A DNA stretch of 64,000 nucleotides from Flavobacterium sp. N2820. GTDB taxonomy: Bacteria; Bacteroidota; Bacteroidia; Flavobacteriales; Flavobacteriaceae. A program made the translations under genes and the position numbers. Positions 48,255 through 57,617 of this stretch are shown here, piece after piece. The stretch's first letter is position 1; each line of letters opens with the position of its first letter. The stretch covers positions 2,123,001-2,187,000 of the forward strand of contig NZ_CP110008.1 of the NCBI RefSeq assembly GCF_025947285.1. The letters are read 5' to 3'. The notes beneath the pieces are model-generated. The model was not told the origin of the DNA. It searched no databases and was given only the letters and a program-made list of their open reading frames with translations.

Positions 48255-48803
48255 ATGAAAAACACTATGAAAAAAATTTTCTTGCTTGGACTTATACTCA
48301 TTACAAGCCTAACTTATGCTCAAGAAGCTGAAACAAAAGTTGATTTTAATAAAAACGAACTCAAAGGAAATGCTTTATTTTTGGTTTTAGGAAGTTTTGA
48401 TATTTCTTATGAACGAATTATTAACGAGGAATCTGGGATAGGCGTTTCTATAAATATGCCTTTTGACAAAGACAATTGGGACATCAATTATGCTGTTACT
48501 GGATATTATCGTTACTATTTTGGTAAAAAACCAGCCGCAGGATTTTTCGGAGAAGCATTTGGAATGTTAAACAATGTTGACGATTGGGTTTATACTGAAA
48601 GTCCAACAGAGTATACATATGAACCCAAAACCTTAACTGATTTTGCTTTAGGAATTGGTTTAGGTGGAAAATGGGTTACCAAAAAAGGCTTGTTATTAGA
48701 AATTAATGCAGGAGTTGGGCGAAATTTATTCAACAACCAATATGATGATAGAGATTATGAATTAATTGGAAGAGCAGGAATAACTGTTGGTTACAGATTT
48801 TAA
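48255..48803 (+). CDS. Small secreted protein, predicted outer-membrane beta-barrel
   Basis: A 182-residue protein with a signal peptide (MKKIFLLGLILITSLTYAQ; the ATG at 48267 is an equally good start). The mature part is a series of amphipathic strands ending in an aromatic residue: ALFLVLGSFDISYERII, GIGVSINMP, INYAVTGYYRYYFGKKPAAGFFGEAFGML, FALGIGLGGKWVTKKGLLLEINAGVGRNLF and RAGITVGYRF. This fits an 8-stranded barrel similar to DUF3575-like proteins. Function unknown. It has its own -7 box and a terminator at 48831-48870. Confidence 0.75.
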   Translation: MKNTMKKIFLLGLILITSLTYAQEAETKVDFNKNELKGNALFLVLGSFDISYERIINEESGIGVSINMPFDKDNWDINYAVTGYYRYYFGKKPAAGFFGEAFGMLNNVDDWVYTESPTEYTYEPKTLTDFALGIGLGGKWVTKKGLLLEINAGVGRNLFNNQYDDRDYELIGRAGITVGYRF

Positions 48804-48830
48804 TTACCCTTTTTTGATTACAAAATATAT

Positions 48831-48870
48831 AAAAATCCCGAACTTCTCAATTGAAATTTGGGATTTTTTA
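48831..48870. terminator. Terminator after the small outer-membrane-like gene
   Basis: AAAAATCCC pairs with GGGATTTTT; the stem is extended inward with wobble pairs and a loop around CTCAATTG, and T runs follow. It stands between converging genes and could stop both. Confidence 0.75.
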
Positions 48871-48889
48871 ATATAATATTGACCGTAAA

Positions 48890-51169
48890 CTATTCTCTTC
48901 CTTCCTGAATAATCAATGTAGAAGGTGTGCTCGATAACCATGTACTTCTGGTTTCAACCAATTTCTTCCAACTATCTAGACTTACCAACATCAAATCTTG
49001 CGATTTCAAGAAATCTTTATCTATTTTTTTATCGTTTAGAATGGCAATATGATTAGGTGTAACTTGTTCGATTGCTCTAATTTCTTCTTTTAATTCGATA
49101 TTATTTTTTACAATTCCTCTAACATCTAATATCGACACTTGAGAGTGATTATTGTAGATCAATTTTTTTGCATATTGAATCAAGAAAATATCTTTTCCGT
49201 CAAAAATTGGAATAAAAACAGTTCCTGCATTTTGGAAATTTTTATCAATTAAAATCCCTAGCGGAACTTCGGTTTTATTGATAATATATCGCGTTCGTTC
49301 ATCAAAAATATCTTCTTCAAATAAGTTTTCTTTCCCTGTAAAAGTATTTAATAATCGATCAGGTGTAATGATTCGAGTGGTAAATCCTAAAATTTTACCT
49401 AATAAACTTCCTTCATAAATAGATTGACCTAATCCTATTAATAACAAATCAAATTCTCCTTGATTAGCTACTTTACAAATATCGGCATCAATATCGTTTG
49501 ACACCTTGAAAAGTGTAGTTACATTAACATTCAGTTCTTGAGAAGTCGCTAAAATAGGTTCAAAACTGTTTTTTTCGTACTCACCTATACTAAACTGATT
49601 TACTTCATTCGCATGAGACAAATGCATAGCTGTTAATTGTGAATTTTGCTCTTGTTTTTTAGTAAAAAAATGTGCTAAACGCGTTAGAACTTTTCCATTA
49701 TTATTATCTCCAAATGAAATTAAAACTTTGAATTTTGCTTGTTCAATAATTCTATCCGTTATCTCTGTTACAGAGGAATTTTTAAATATTTTATCAATTA
49801 AACTCAGAGCAGGCCCTGTCATAAACGTTGTCACCAAAGCCATAATTACCATCATAGCAAAAACTTGCGGTGTTAGAACACCTAAATCAAAACCAATGTT
49901 TAAAACCACTAATTCCATCAATCCTCTGGTGTTCATCAAGGCGCCAATGGTAAGACTGTCTTTCCAATTTTGTCCAACGAATCGCGCTGCTAAAGCACTC
50001 CCGAAAAATTTACCTAGAACGGCAACTAAAACAATAAATCCTGTAACTTTCCACAGATATGGATCGTCAATTAAGCCGATTTTTGTTCGTAAACCTGTAA
50101 AAACAAAAAACAATGGCAATAATAAAACTATAGAAACGTCTTCGATTTTTTCGATGAAAATATTTCTAAATTTCATGTTATCAGGCATGATAATTCCCGC
50201 CATAAATGCTCCAAAAAGGGCATGAATTCCGATAACTTCCGTTGCATAAGACGAAATTAAAAGAGTTACAAAAAATATAGCTACGACTGGTTTGCTCATT
50301 TTTTCTTGAGTAGCATACAAATCGCCAACACGTTTTAAAAATGGCCTTACAAACTTTATCATCAAGAAAACATAAGCAACTGCAAGCAATATTACATAAA
50401 TTGAACTTACAAACGAGCCTGCTTTTACGATAGCAATTACGACCGCTAATAAACACCAAGCTGTAATATCATCAGCCGCCGCACATGTAATAACCATAGC
50501 GCCTAATTTGGTTTTATGCAAACCGCGTTCCTGAACAATTCGGGCTAAAACTGGAAAAGCGGTAATACTCATTGCAATCCCAATAAATAAAGCAAAAGAT
50601 AAAAATTGAACACCTTCAGGTGCAAAAGAAGCATAAATGTAATACGCTAAACAAACTCCTAAAGCAAATGGAATAATAATACTCGCGTGACTAATAACTA
50701 CAGCATCATGTGCTTTGTTTTTAAGCACTTTTAAATCCAATTCCATTCCGATTACAAACATGAAAAGAATTAAACCAATCTGACTTAAAAACTGTAAATT
50801 AGGTAAAGAAGCAACTGGAAATAATAATGCGGAGAATTCTGGAAAATAGTGTCCGAAAAACGATGGACCAAGCATGATTCCAGCGACAATCTCTCCAATT
50901 ACCGATGGTTGACCAATTTTACGGCAAATCCAACCAAATAACTTTGCAACTAAAATTATGGTAACAATTTGAGCTAACAAAATTGCTAATGGATGTTGCA
51001 AATTATGCGTTAGCGAATCGATAAAATCTTGCCAATTAGAATTTTCAGAAATTTTTTCTTGAACTGTAACATCTTCAAGGATTTTCCCTTTTTTGAAAAT
51101 CCAATACATTAAAAACGAGAAAAATCCGATAATGACGATATAAAAAATGCTGTTTTTATAATTTTTCAT
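48890..51169 (-). CDS. CPA2-family cation:proton antiporter with C-terminal Usp-like region
   Basis: A 759-residue protein started at ATG 51169; the longer frame opens with TTG. One N-terminal helix precedes ~12 antiporter helices. Conserved parts include VIGEIVAGIMLGPSFFG, SQIGLILFMFVIGMELDL, MSITAFPVLARIVQERGL and AADDITAWCLLAVV (the ion-binding Asp pair region), then IHALFGAFMAGIIMP and LMNTRGLMELVVLNIG. Residues ~480-759 are soluble and resemble two universal-stress-type domains (FKVLISFGDNNNGKVLTRLAHFF; LLLIGLGQSIYEGSLLGKILGFTTRI). Probable role is Na+/H+ or K+/H+ exchange, possibly controlled through the cytoplasmic tail. Confidence 0.9.
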   Translation of the reverse strand: MKNYKNSIFYIVIIGFFSFLMYWIFKKGKILEDVTVQEKISENSNWQDFIDSLTHNLQHPLAILLAQIVTIILVAKLFGWICRKIGQPSVIGEIVAGIMLGPSFFGHYFPEFSALLFPVASLPNLQFLSQIGLILFMFVIGMELDLKVLKNKAHDAVVISHASIIIPFALGVCLAYYIYASFAPEGVQFLSFALFIGIAMSITAFPVLARIVQERGLHKTKLGAMVITCAAADDITAWCLLAVVIAIVKAGSFVSSIYVILLAVAYVFLMIKFVRPFLKRVGDLYATQEKMSKPVVAIFFVTLLISSYATEVIGIHALFGAFMAGIIMPDNMKFRNIFIEKIEDVSIVLLLPLFFVFTGLRTKIGLIDDPYLWKVTGFIVLVAVLGKFFGSALAARFVGQNWKDSLTIGALMNTRGLMELVVLNIGFDLGVLTPQVFAMMVIMALVTTFMTGPALSLIDKIFKNSSVTEITDRIIEQAKFKVLISFGDNNNGKVLTRLAHFFTKKQEQNSQLTAMHLSHANEVNQFSIGEYEKNSFEPILATSQELNVNVTTLFKVSNDIDADICKVANQGEFDLLLIGLGQSIYEGSLLGKILGFTTRIITPDRLLNTFTGKENLFEEDIFDERTRYIINKTEVPLGILIDKNFQNAGTVFIPIFDGKDIFLIQYAKKLIYNNHSQVSILDVRGIVKNNIELKEEIRAIEQVTPNHIAILNDKKIDKDFLKSQDLMLVSLDSWKKLVETRSTWLSSTPSTLIIQEGRE

Positions 51170-51299
51170 ACTTCTTTTTTTGATTAGAACACTTTCAATA
51201 TTCAATTACAAATTTCTAAATATTCTCTTTTGCAAAATCGGAATTGTAAAAAAGGAACTTGTTTATGTAATGAAAAAAGAAACAAATGTAATGAAGGCG

Positions 51300-52013
51300 T
51301 TAGAAGTTTTTCATTTTCTCTGAAAACTCAGCTTTATAACTATTCCCTATGGAAAGTGCCATTTTTTTGTTTTGAAATACAATAGAAGTATCAATTTGAT
51401 CAGCCGTAAAAAAAGTCACACAATGCAAGCGAATCATTTCGTTTTTATTGATTTGACAATACGAATTTGAAGGCAATAAGTGCTTTAATTTTTCAAACGT
51501 AATGTTTTTCAAAGTAATGATCTGATTATCGTAAATCATTTGCTTGTCGCGACTATCAATTGCTGATGTTTGGATGTGCAAAATATTTTCAATTTGTAAA
51601 ACCGCTTTTCCTTTTTCGGTTTGCCATTGAATGGTTTGAGCAATTGGTGTTATTTGTTCTTTACGCAATAGTGCTTTTTCTATGGCAACTTGCAAACGTT
51701 CTTTTTTTAATGGCTTAGTTAAATAATCAACAGCATTTAATTCAAAGGCTTCAACTGCAAATTCTTTGTAAGCCGTTGTAAACAAAATCATTTTAGATTG
51801 AATTAATTGCGCTACTTCTGTACCTTTTAAACCTGGCATTTCAATATCGCAAATACATAAATCGTACTCTAATTTTTCTTGTTCTTTGATAAAAAGTAAT
51901 GGATCATTAAATGACTTTACGATTTCAATTTCAGGAACTTGTTCGCAGAGCAACTTCAAATAAGTCAACCCTGGAATTTCATCATCTAACAAAACACATT
52001 TAAGTTGTTGCAT
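51300..52013 (-). CDS. LytTR-family response regulator
   Basis: A 237-residue regulator. The receiver domain spans ~1-120, with acidic pocket Asp10-Asp11, phospho-acceptor Asp56 (DLCICDIEMPGLKG), Thr80 and Lys100 (YLTKPLKKERL). The C-terminal part (~130-237) is a LytTR-type DNA-binding domain (ILHIQTSAIDSRDKQMIYD; KHLLPSNSYCQINKNEMI). Its start overlaps the histidine-kinase gene by 14 bases, so the two form one unit. Target genes unknown. Confidence 0.92.
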   Translation of the reverse strand: MQQLKCVLLDDEIPGLTYLKLLCEQVPEIEIVKSFNDPLLFIKEQEKLEYDLCICDIEMPGLKGTEVAQLIQSKMILFTTAYKEFAVEAFELNAVDYLTKPLKKERLQVAIEKALLRKEQITPIAQTIQWQTEKGKAVLQIENILHIQTSAIDSRDKQMIYDNQIITLKNITFEKLKHLLPSNSYCQINKNEMIRLHCVTFFTADQIDTSIVFQNKKMALSIGNSYKAEFSEKMKNF

Positions 52014-52728
52014 CTTTGAAATCTATTTTTAATTGTGCCACATAAGAATCGCCATCAATACCAATATTGAGTTTGTAGTTATTTCCGTATATTAAATTCA
52101 AGCGTTTTTCTAGATTTTGTAAACCGATACCACTTTTTTCTTTCAATAATTTAGGCTGTGAAGAAATTTTATTTGAAACCGTAATCTTGAAATAAGCATT
52201 TCGACATTCTAAAACAATATTTATAAACGAATCCGGACTTTGAATATCGGCATGTTTGAAAGCGTTTTCAATTAAATCCACTGTAATTAAGGGCGGAATT
52301 ACTGGCATATTATAAAACGAATCTTCGGTATCTATTTTTGTCTTTACCGATAATTCAAACAGCGGACTTAATTTGATTTTATTGACCTCTATAAGTTGTT
52401 GTGTAAAATATAATTCGTCTTTTGGAGTGACTCTATTTTTCTGACTTTCGTATAAAATATAATCCAAAACACCCGACATTTTATCAATGGCATAATACGT
52501 TTGGTATGCGTGCGATTGAATCGAATTTAAAATATTTTTAAATAAGTGTGGATTCAGTTTAGAGCTAATATTTTCAAGTTCTAAAAACTTGGCTTTTTCA
52601 TAAACTTCAGCATTTTGCTTTTGAAAATCTTGAAGTGCTTGCATTAGTTTTCTGTTGTGATTCCAAAGCCACAATAAGCCTATAATTAATAGAACTAAAA
52701 CAACACTATATACAATTATCCAATTCAT
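52000..52728 (-). CDS. LytS/YehU-type sensor histidine kinase with minimal N-terminus
   Basis: A 242-residue kinase with a single N-terminal transmembrane helix (~3-22) and no recognisable sensor domain. The phospho-acceptor is His61 in KLNPHLFKNILNSIQSHAYQ (His_kinase family). The ATPase part has VIPPLITVDLIENAFKHAD (N box) and SGIGLQNLEKRLNLIYG (G box). It should phosphorylate the overlapping LytTR regulator. With so little outside the membrane, the signal may be sensed in the membrane or through a partner protein. A -7 box lies at 52742-52749, just after the glycyl-tRNA synthetase terminator. Confidence 0.92.
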   Translation of the reverse strand: MNWIIVYSVVLVLLIIGLLWLWNHNRKLMQALQDFQKQNAEVYEKAKFLELENISSKLNPHLFKNILNSIQSHAYQTYYAIDKMSGVLDYILYESQKNRVTPKDELYFTQQLIEVNKIKLSPLFELSVKTKIDTEDSFYNMPVIPPLITVDLIENAFKHADIQSPDSFINIVLECRNAYFKITVSNKISSQPKLLKEKSGIGLQNLEKRLNLIYGNNYKLNIGIDGDSYVAQLKIDFKDATT

Positions 52729-52741
52729 ATACTATTTTGAA

Positions 52742-52749
52742 CAAAGTTA
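52742..52749 (-). promoter_or_regulatory. Predicted -7 box of the two-component operon
   Basis: The minus strand reads TAACTTTG, a perfect TAnnTTTG, 13 bases before the kinase ATG. It directly follows the U tract of the upstream terminator, so the operon seems to be separately initiated. Confidence 0.5.
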
Positions 52750-52753
52750 AAAA

Positions 52754-52782
52754 AATAAGACCTTCAAAAAGAAGGTCTTATT
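52754..52782 (-). terminator. Terminator of glycyl-tRNA synthetase gene
   Basis: AATAAGACCTTC pairs perfectly with GAAGGTCTTATT over 12 bases around a 5-base loop. On the minus strand a run of Ts follows. It starts 19 bases past the stop codon. Confidence 0.88.
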
Positions 52783-52801
52783 ACTTATTTTGATTCGTTT
52801 A

Positions 52802-54343
52802 TTACATTTTCATCAACCAGTTTCGCATAGAAACTTCGCTATTGATGATATTTCGTAATTCAGAAATCTTCACTCTATCTTGTTGCATTGAATCTCTATG
52901 ACGAATAGTTACAGTTTCATCTTCTAATGTTTGATGATCTACAGTAATACAAAATGGTGTTCCTAGTGCGTCTTGTCTTCTGTAACGTCTTCCTACTGCG
53001 TCTTTTTCATCATAGGCTACATTGAAATCCCATTTTAAATCTTCGATGATTTTATTCGCAACTTCTGGCAAACCGTCTTTTTTAACTAATGGTAAAACAG
53101 CTGCTTTTGTGGGTGCTAAAACGGAAGGCAAACGTAAAACTGTTCTTGTAGAACCATCTTCTAACGTTTCTTCCTGTAATGCTTTTGAAAAAACAGCTAA
53201 GAACATTCTATCTAAACCAACTGAAGTTTCAACCACATAAGGTGTGTAGTTTGAATTGGTGTCGTTATCAAAATATTGTAGCTTTTTTCCCGAAAATTTT
53301 TCGTGTGCTTTCAAATCAAAATCGGTTCTAGAGTGAATGCCTTCCAACTCTTTAAATCCGAATGGGAAATTGAATTCGATATCAGCAGCAGCATTTGCAT
53401 AATGTGCTAGTTTTTCATGGTCGTGAAAACGGTAATTTGCTGCACCTAAACCAAGTGATAAATGCCAATTTAAACGTGTGGTTTTCCAGTATTCGTACCA
53501 TTTCATTTCTTCTCCTGGTTTCACAAAAAACTGCATTTCCATTTGTTCAAATTCGCGCATACGGAAAATAAATTGTCTTGCTACGATTTCGTTTCTAAAC
53601 GCTTTACCTGTTTGAGCAATCCCGAACGGAATTTTCATACGACCGGTTTTTTGAACATTCAAGAAATTTACAAAAATCCCTTGAGCGGTTTCAGGACGAA
53701 GATATAAATCCATTGCACTTTCAGCAGAAGCACCTAATTTTGTTCCGAACATTAAATTGAATTGCTTAACATCGGTCCAGTTTTTTGAACCACTATCTGG
53801 ACAAGCAATTTCTAATTCTTCGATTAAAGCTTTTACATCTGCAAGGTTTTCTGTTTCTAAAGAGCGTGCCATTCTTTCTAGAATTTCCTTCTTTTTAGAC
53901 AAATATTCCATCACACGTGGATTTGTAGTTTTGTATTGCTCTTCATCAAAGGAAGCGCCAAAACGTTCGCGTGCTTTGTCAATTTCTTTTTGTGCTTTTT
54001 GATTTAATTTTTCGGCATAATCCTCAATTAAAACATCGGCACGGTATCTTTTTTTGGAATCTTTATTATCAATTAATGGGTCGTTAAATGCATCTACGTG
54101 ACCAGAAGCTTTCCATGTGGTTGGATGCATTAAAATTGCGGCGTCTAAACCTACAATATTTTCGTGCATTTGCACCATTGCTTTCCACCAATATTCGCGG
54201 ATGTTCTTTTTTAACTCCACACCATTTTGTGCATAGTCGTATACCGCACTAAGTCCATCGTAAATTTCGCTTGACGGAAAAATAAATCCGTACTCTTTTG
54301 CATGCGAAACTACATTTTTAAATATATCATCTTGTTTTGCCAT
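52802..54343 (-). CDS. glyQS: Glycine--tRNA ligase (single-chain, class II)
   Basis: A 513-residue class II aminoacyl-tRNA synthetase of the eukaryote/archaea-like dimeric type. Motif 1 is around LRPETAQGIFVNFLNVQ, motif 2 around FRNEIVARQFIFRMREFEQMEMQFFV, and motif 3 around VVETSVGLDRMFLAVFSKAL. The anticodon-binding domain is LRLPSVLAPTKAAVLPLVKKDGL through FCITVDHQTLEDETVTIRHRDSM. It attaches glycine to tRNA-Gly in the cytosol. The predicted -7 box at 54348-54355 is so close to the ATG that the transcript may be leaderless. Confidence 0.96.
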   Translation of the reverse strand: MAKQDDIFKNVVSHAKEYGFIFPSSEIYDGLSAVYDYAQNGVELKKNIREYWWKAMVQMHENIVGLDAAILMHPTTWKASGHVDAFNDPLIDNKDSKKRYRADVLIEDYAEKLNQKAQKEIDKARERFGASFDEEQYKTTNPRVMEYLSKKKEILERMARSLETENLADVKALIEELEIACPDSGSKNWTDVKQFNLMFGTKLGASAESAMDLYLRPETAQGIFVNFLNVQKTGRMKIPFGIAQTGKAFRNEIVARQFIFRMREFEQMEMQFFVKPGEEMKWYEYWKTTRLNWHLSLGLGAANYRFHDHEKLAHYANAAADIEFNFPFGFKELEGIHSRTDFDLKAHEKFSGKKLQYFDNDTNSNYTPYVVETSVGLDRMFLAVFSKALQEETLEDGSTRTVLRLPSVLAPTKAAVLPLVKKDGLPEVANKIIEDLKWDFNVAYDEKDAVGRRYRRQDALGTPFCITVDHQTLEDETVTIRHRDSMQQDRVKISELRNIINSEVSMRNWLMKM

Positions 54344-54347
54344 AGTG

Positions 54348-54355
54348 CAAAAGTA
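54348..54355 (-). promoter_or_regulatory. Predicted -7 box of glycyl-tRNA synthetase, abutting the start codon
   Basis: The minus strand reads TACTTTTG followed by C, matching TAnnTTTG. Only four bases separate it from the ATG, so transcription would begin at or near the start codon. No TTG -33 element is evident. Confidence 0.4.
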
Positions 54356-54402
54356 AAAATAGGAATGGAATAAAGAAAAGTTTTTAAAGAATTAAATACA
54401 AA

Positions 54403-55197
54403 TTATTTGTATTCGAATGTTGTGGAACCAATTTTAGTAAAATCACTATAAATATTAATGATATAATTTCCTTTTACTGTTTTATGTTTCTCTAAATCTA
54501 CATAAGCACAAACATCCGTATCATTTTTGTCATAATTAACTTCTGAAAGCGCACTGTATTGAAGTTTTGCTCCTAATGCATTTTCAACATAAGAATTTCC
54601 TTTAGAAATGATTTGGTTTTTTGGATTTACAACTTGTATGTAAACTTTTCTTGAACCCGCTTTTAAAATATCACTTTTTTGCAAAGTATAACAGACTCTT
54701 AACTGTTGGATTTGAGAATTGGATGATTTATACAAATCTGAATAAATTTTCACTCCCTTTGCATTAATATTGGAAACTGATAATCGATATGGATTGGCTT
54801 CACTTAACGTTGAACCATTTGATTTTTTTGAAAGAGCTTGTGTTTTATGTGCAATTTGAGCATTTAATTCTTGCGCTCTTTTGGCATAAAAAACAATAGA
54901 ATCATCAACAGTACTTGCTTCTAAAGTATTTTGAATTTTAGATTCGTCATTTATTGATCGAGAGTCAACATTTATAGCTAATAATTCTGCATTTCGTTTT
55001 GATTCTTCGCTTAATGAATCATATTTGTGAAGAATTTCTCCAAGTTGACTCTCTAAAATCTGAATTTCTAATTCAGAATTCGCCTTAAATTGAGTCAATT
55101 CATCTTTTACTTTAAAATATTTGACACTAAAAAACAACAATAGTAACATCAAAATAACGATGCTAATTTTTGTGATTTTATTCTTTTTTATTGTCAT
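54403..55197 (-). CDS. Hypothetical membrane-anchored coiled-coil protein
   Basis: Not recognised. 264 residues: one N-terminal membrane helix (~11-27, ISIVILMLLLLFFSVKYF), a coiled coil at ~28-75 (DELTQFKANSELEIQILESQLGEILHKYDSLSEE), a helical linker, and a compact beta-rich C-terminal domain (~138-264: YRLSVSNINAKGVKIYSDLY; RKVYIQVVNPKNQII; NYIINIYSDFTKIGSTTFEYK). The C-terminal domain is probably periplasmic. It is divergent from comF, with no clear partner. Confidence 0.65.
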   Translation of the reverse strand: MTIKKNKITKISIVILMLLLLFFSVKYFKVKDELTQFKANSELEIQILESQLGEILHKYDSLSEESKRNAELLAINVDSRSINDESKIQNTLEASTVDDSIVFYAKRAQELNAQIAHKTQALSKKSNGSTLSEANPYRLSVSNINAKGVKIYSDLYKSSNSQIQQLRVCYTLQKSDILKAGSRKVYIQVVNPKNQIISKGNSYVENALGAKLQYSALSEVNYDKNDTDVCAYVDLEKHKTVKGNYIINIYSDFTKIGSTTFEYK

Positions 55198-55260
55198 TTG
55201 TTATATAGTTTTTTATAAATTTATATAAATATGTTAATTTTAGCCTAATAAATCGACGAA

Positions 55261-55944
55261 ATGCTGAAAAATCTGTTAAACTTACTTTATCCTAAATTAT
55301 GCAACGGATGCAATTCACTATTGCTAAAAAGCGAAACCATAATCTGCTCGAAATGTCGACACGGATTACCTTTAACGCAACACCATTATTTAGAGAACAA
55401 TTATACAACAAAAAAATTTTATGGCATAATTCCAGTTGAATTTTGCGCATCAATGCTATATTTTCACAAAAAAGGTATAGTTCAAAATATAATTCACAAT
55501 CTTAAGTATAGAAATCAGCAAGAAATTGGAACTTTATTAGGAAATTGGTATGCAGAAGATTTAAAAGAAATTACAAAAAAATATGCTTTTTCAGAAATTA
55601 TCCCTGTACCATTACACAAAAAAAGACTTAAAGAACGTGGTTATAATCAAGTTACAACATTTTGTGTAGCTGTGGCAAAAAATCTACAAATTAACTACAA
55701 CGAAAAGTTACTTTACAGAAACTTATATTCTAAAACCCAAACCAAAAAAACAAAAGATCAACGCAGCGATATTAACAAATCACTATTTGATGTAATTTAC
55801 AGCGAAGCTGACTACGGAAAACATTTTCTTTTAATTGATGATGTAATGACTTCTGGCGCTACATTAGAAGCTTGTGCCAAAGCCCTATTAAAAATTCCAA
55901 ATGCAAAAATTAGCATTGTTACAATTGCGTACACAGATTCATAA
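55261..55944 (+). CDS. comF: ComF-family amidophosphoribosyltransferase-like protein
   Basis: A 227-residue protein with an N-terminal double CxxC zinc finger (Cys14, Cys17, Cys29, Cys32: LCNGCNSLLL and ICSKCRHGLP). A phosphoribosyltransferase domain follows, whose PRPP loop is FLLIDDVMTSGATLEA (189-204); VPLHKKRLKERGYNQ is the second hallmark. ComF proteins are linked to DNA uptake and natural competence in some bacteria; here only family membership is certain. Monocistronic. Confidence 0.92.
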   Translation: MLKNLLNLLYPKLCNGCNSLLLKSETIICSKCRHGLPLTQHHYLENNYTTKKFYGIIPVEFCASMLYFHKKGIVQNIIHNLKYRNQQEIGTLLGNWYAEDLKEITKKYAFSEIIPVPLHKKRLKERGYNQVTTFCVAVAKNLQINYNEKLLYRNLYSKTQTKKTKDQRSDINKSLFDVIYSEADYGKHFLLIDDVMTSGATLEACAKALLKIPNAKISIVTIAYTDS

Positions 55945-55960
55945 AAAATACTAAAAATTG

Positions 55961-55968
55961 TATGTTTG
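55961..55968 (+). promoter_or_regulatory. Predicted -7 box of the Ig-like lipoprotein gene
   Basis: TATGTTTG matches TAnnTTTG followed by C, 41 bases upstream of the ATG at 56010. Confidence 0.4.
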
Positions 55969-56009
55969 CTCCAATTATAGTTGTTATTTTGTAACTTCTT
56001 TATTTAATT

Positions 56010-57617
56010 ATGATGACAAAGTTAAAACACATATTGGTGCTACTTATTGCCGCTTCTTTTTTTGTAAATTGTGCAAAAAGAGGCACAATAACTGGTGGCG
56101 CAAAAGACACGATTGCACCAAAAATTACAGGAAGTTTTCCCGAAAACTTTAGCACCAATTTTAAAGGAAATGAAATCAAAATTAATTTTGATGAATTAAT
56201 TAAGGTCAAAGACATCTCTAAACAATTAATTATTTCGCCACCTATGAAAAAACAACCTGTAATTGTTCCTCAAGGAAGTGCGAGTAAATTTATTTCTATC
56301 AAAATTTTAGATACGTTACAAGAAAACACAACTTATAGCTTCAATTTTGGGCAAAGTATTTCAGATCACAACGAGAATAATCCGTATTCGCAATTCAAGT
56401 ATGTTTTTTCAACGGGGAATTTGATTGATTCATTAACTGTAGTTGGAAAAATTAAAGATGCAAACAGTCAAAAACCAGATAATTTTGTTTCTGTTTTGTT
56501 GTATGATGCAAAAACTTTTACTGATTCTACAGTTTATAAAGAAACGCCTTTATATATTACAAATACCTTAGATAGTTTAAAAATATTTTCACTAGAAAAT
56601 TTAAAAGAAGGCCAATATCAAATTATTGCATTAAAAGACAAAGCTGGAAACAATAAATTTGATCCAAAAAGTGATAAAATTGCCTTCTTTAACGAGCCCA
56701 TTTCTGTGCCTACTGAAACCATTTATGAATTAGAGTTATTTGCAGAAAAATTACCTTTCAAAGCAGAAAAACCAACACAAGAAAGCAATAATAAATTGTT
56801 TCTAGCGTATTCGGGAGAAGCAAAAAACACAAAAGTTACTGCAAAAAATAATGGAAAAGAAATTCCTATTCGATTGACTAAATTTACCGAAAAGAATAAA
56901 GATAGCTTACAAGTTTTCTTTCCGTTAACTAGTAAAGATTCTATCGAAATTTTAGTCGAAAATGGAAATTACAACAAACAATTTACCGCTAAATTAAAGG
57001 ATTTTAAAGAAGCTGATACGTTATCAATAGACAACAAAACTGGAAGTCTTTTATCGTTTAGAAATCCATTTATTTTAAAAACAAAAACTCCAATAAACAG
57101 TATAGACGATTCTAAAATTTTCATTAGAAAAAAAGATTCAACTTTAGTTAAATTTACCACTAAATACGATGAATTCAATCAAGAGATTCAGTTTGATTTT
57201 GCAAAAGAAGAAGATCAAAAATATTCGATGGAAGTTTTACCAGGTGCAATTATAGATTTTTATGAAACCCAAAATGATTCTTTAAAATTTGATTTTAGCA
57301 CTCGATTATTGTCTGATTATGGAAATTTAAAGGTTAACTTAATTGGTGCAAAAAGGTTTCCACTGATTTTAGAAGTTTTAGATGATAAAGAAGAAGTAAT
57401 GTATTCGCAAACATCGACACAAGAAACGACGCTACTTTTCGAAACGATTGAACCAAAATTATACACATTGCGTGTTATTTATGACGATAATGCCAACGGT
57501 ATTTGGGACACTGGAGATTATTTAGCTAGAAAACAAGCGGAAGAAATAATCTATTTTCCAAAACAAATTGACGTAAGAGCTAATTGGGATGTAGAACAAG
57601 AATTTGGTTTAGACTAA
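56010..57617 (+). CDS. Ig-like (SbsA/Big_5) domain lipoprotein
   Basis: A 535-residue lipoprotein (FFVNC, Cys21 counting from the first of two Mets). It opens AKRGTITGGAKDTIAPKITG, the conserved leader of the Bacteroidota Ig-like protein family, then an SbsA-type Ig domain (~35-135: FPENFSTNFKGNEIKINFDELIKVKDISKQLIISP). The remainder is a series of beta-sandwich modules, including VVGKIKDANSQKPDNFVSVLLYD and a DDNANGIWDTGDYLA calcium-loop-like ending. Role unknown; possibly structural at the outer membrane. Its 3' end overlaps the convergent nitrilase-family gene by 9 bases. Confidence 0.82.
   Translation: MMTKLKHILVLLIAASFFVNCAKRGTITGGAKDTIAPKITGSFPENFSTNFKGNEIKINFDELIKVKDISKQLIISPPMKKQPVIVPQGSASKFISIKILDTLQENTTYSFNFGQSISDHNENNPYSQFKYVFSTGNLIDSLTVVGKIKDANSQKPDNFVSVLLYDAKTFTDSTVYKETPLYITNTLDSLKIFSLENLKEGQYQIIALKDKAGNNKFDPKSDKIAFFNEPISVPTETIYELELFAEKLPFKAEKPTQESNNKLFLAYSGEAKNTKVTAKNNGKEIPIRLTKFTEKNKDSLQVFFPLTSKDSIEILVENGNYNKQFTAKLKDFKEADTLSIDNKTGSLLSFRNPFILKTKTPINSIDDSKIFIRKKDSTLVKFTTKYDEFNQEIQFDFAKEEDQKYSMEVLPGAIIDFYETQNDSLKFDFSTRLLSDYGNLKVNLIGAKRFPLILEVLDDKEEVMYSQTSTQETTLLFETIEPKLYTLRVIYDDNANGIWDTGDYLARKQAEEIIYFPKQIDVRANWDVEQEFGLD

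Noticed and set aside
49728..50225. A 165-residue plus-strand frame inside the antiporter gene
   Set aside because: It is the complement of conserved antiporter helices; its composition reflects the antisense of membrane codons, not a protein domain.
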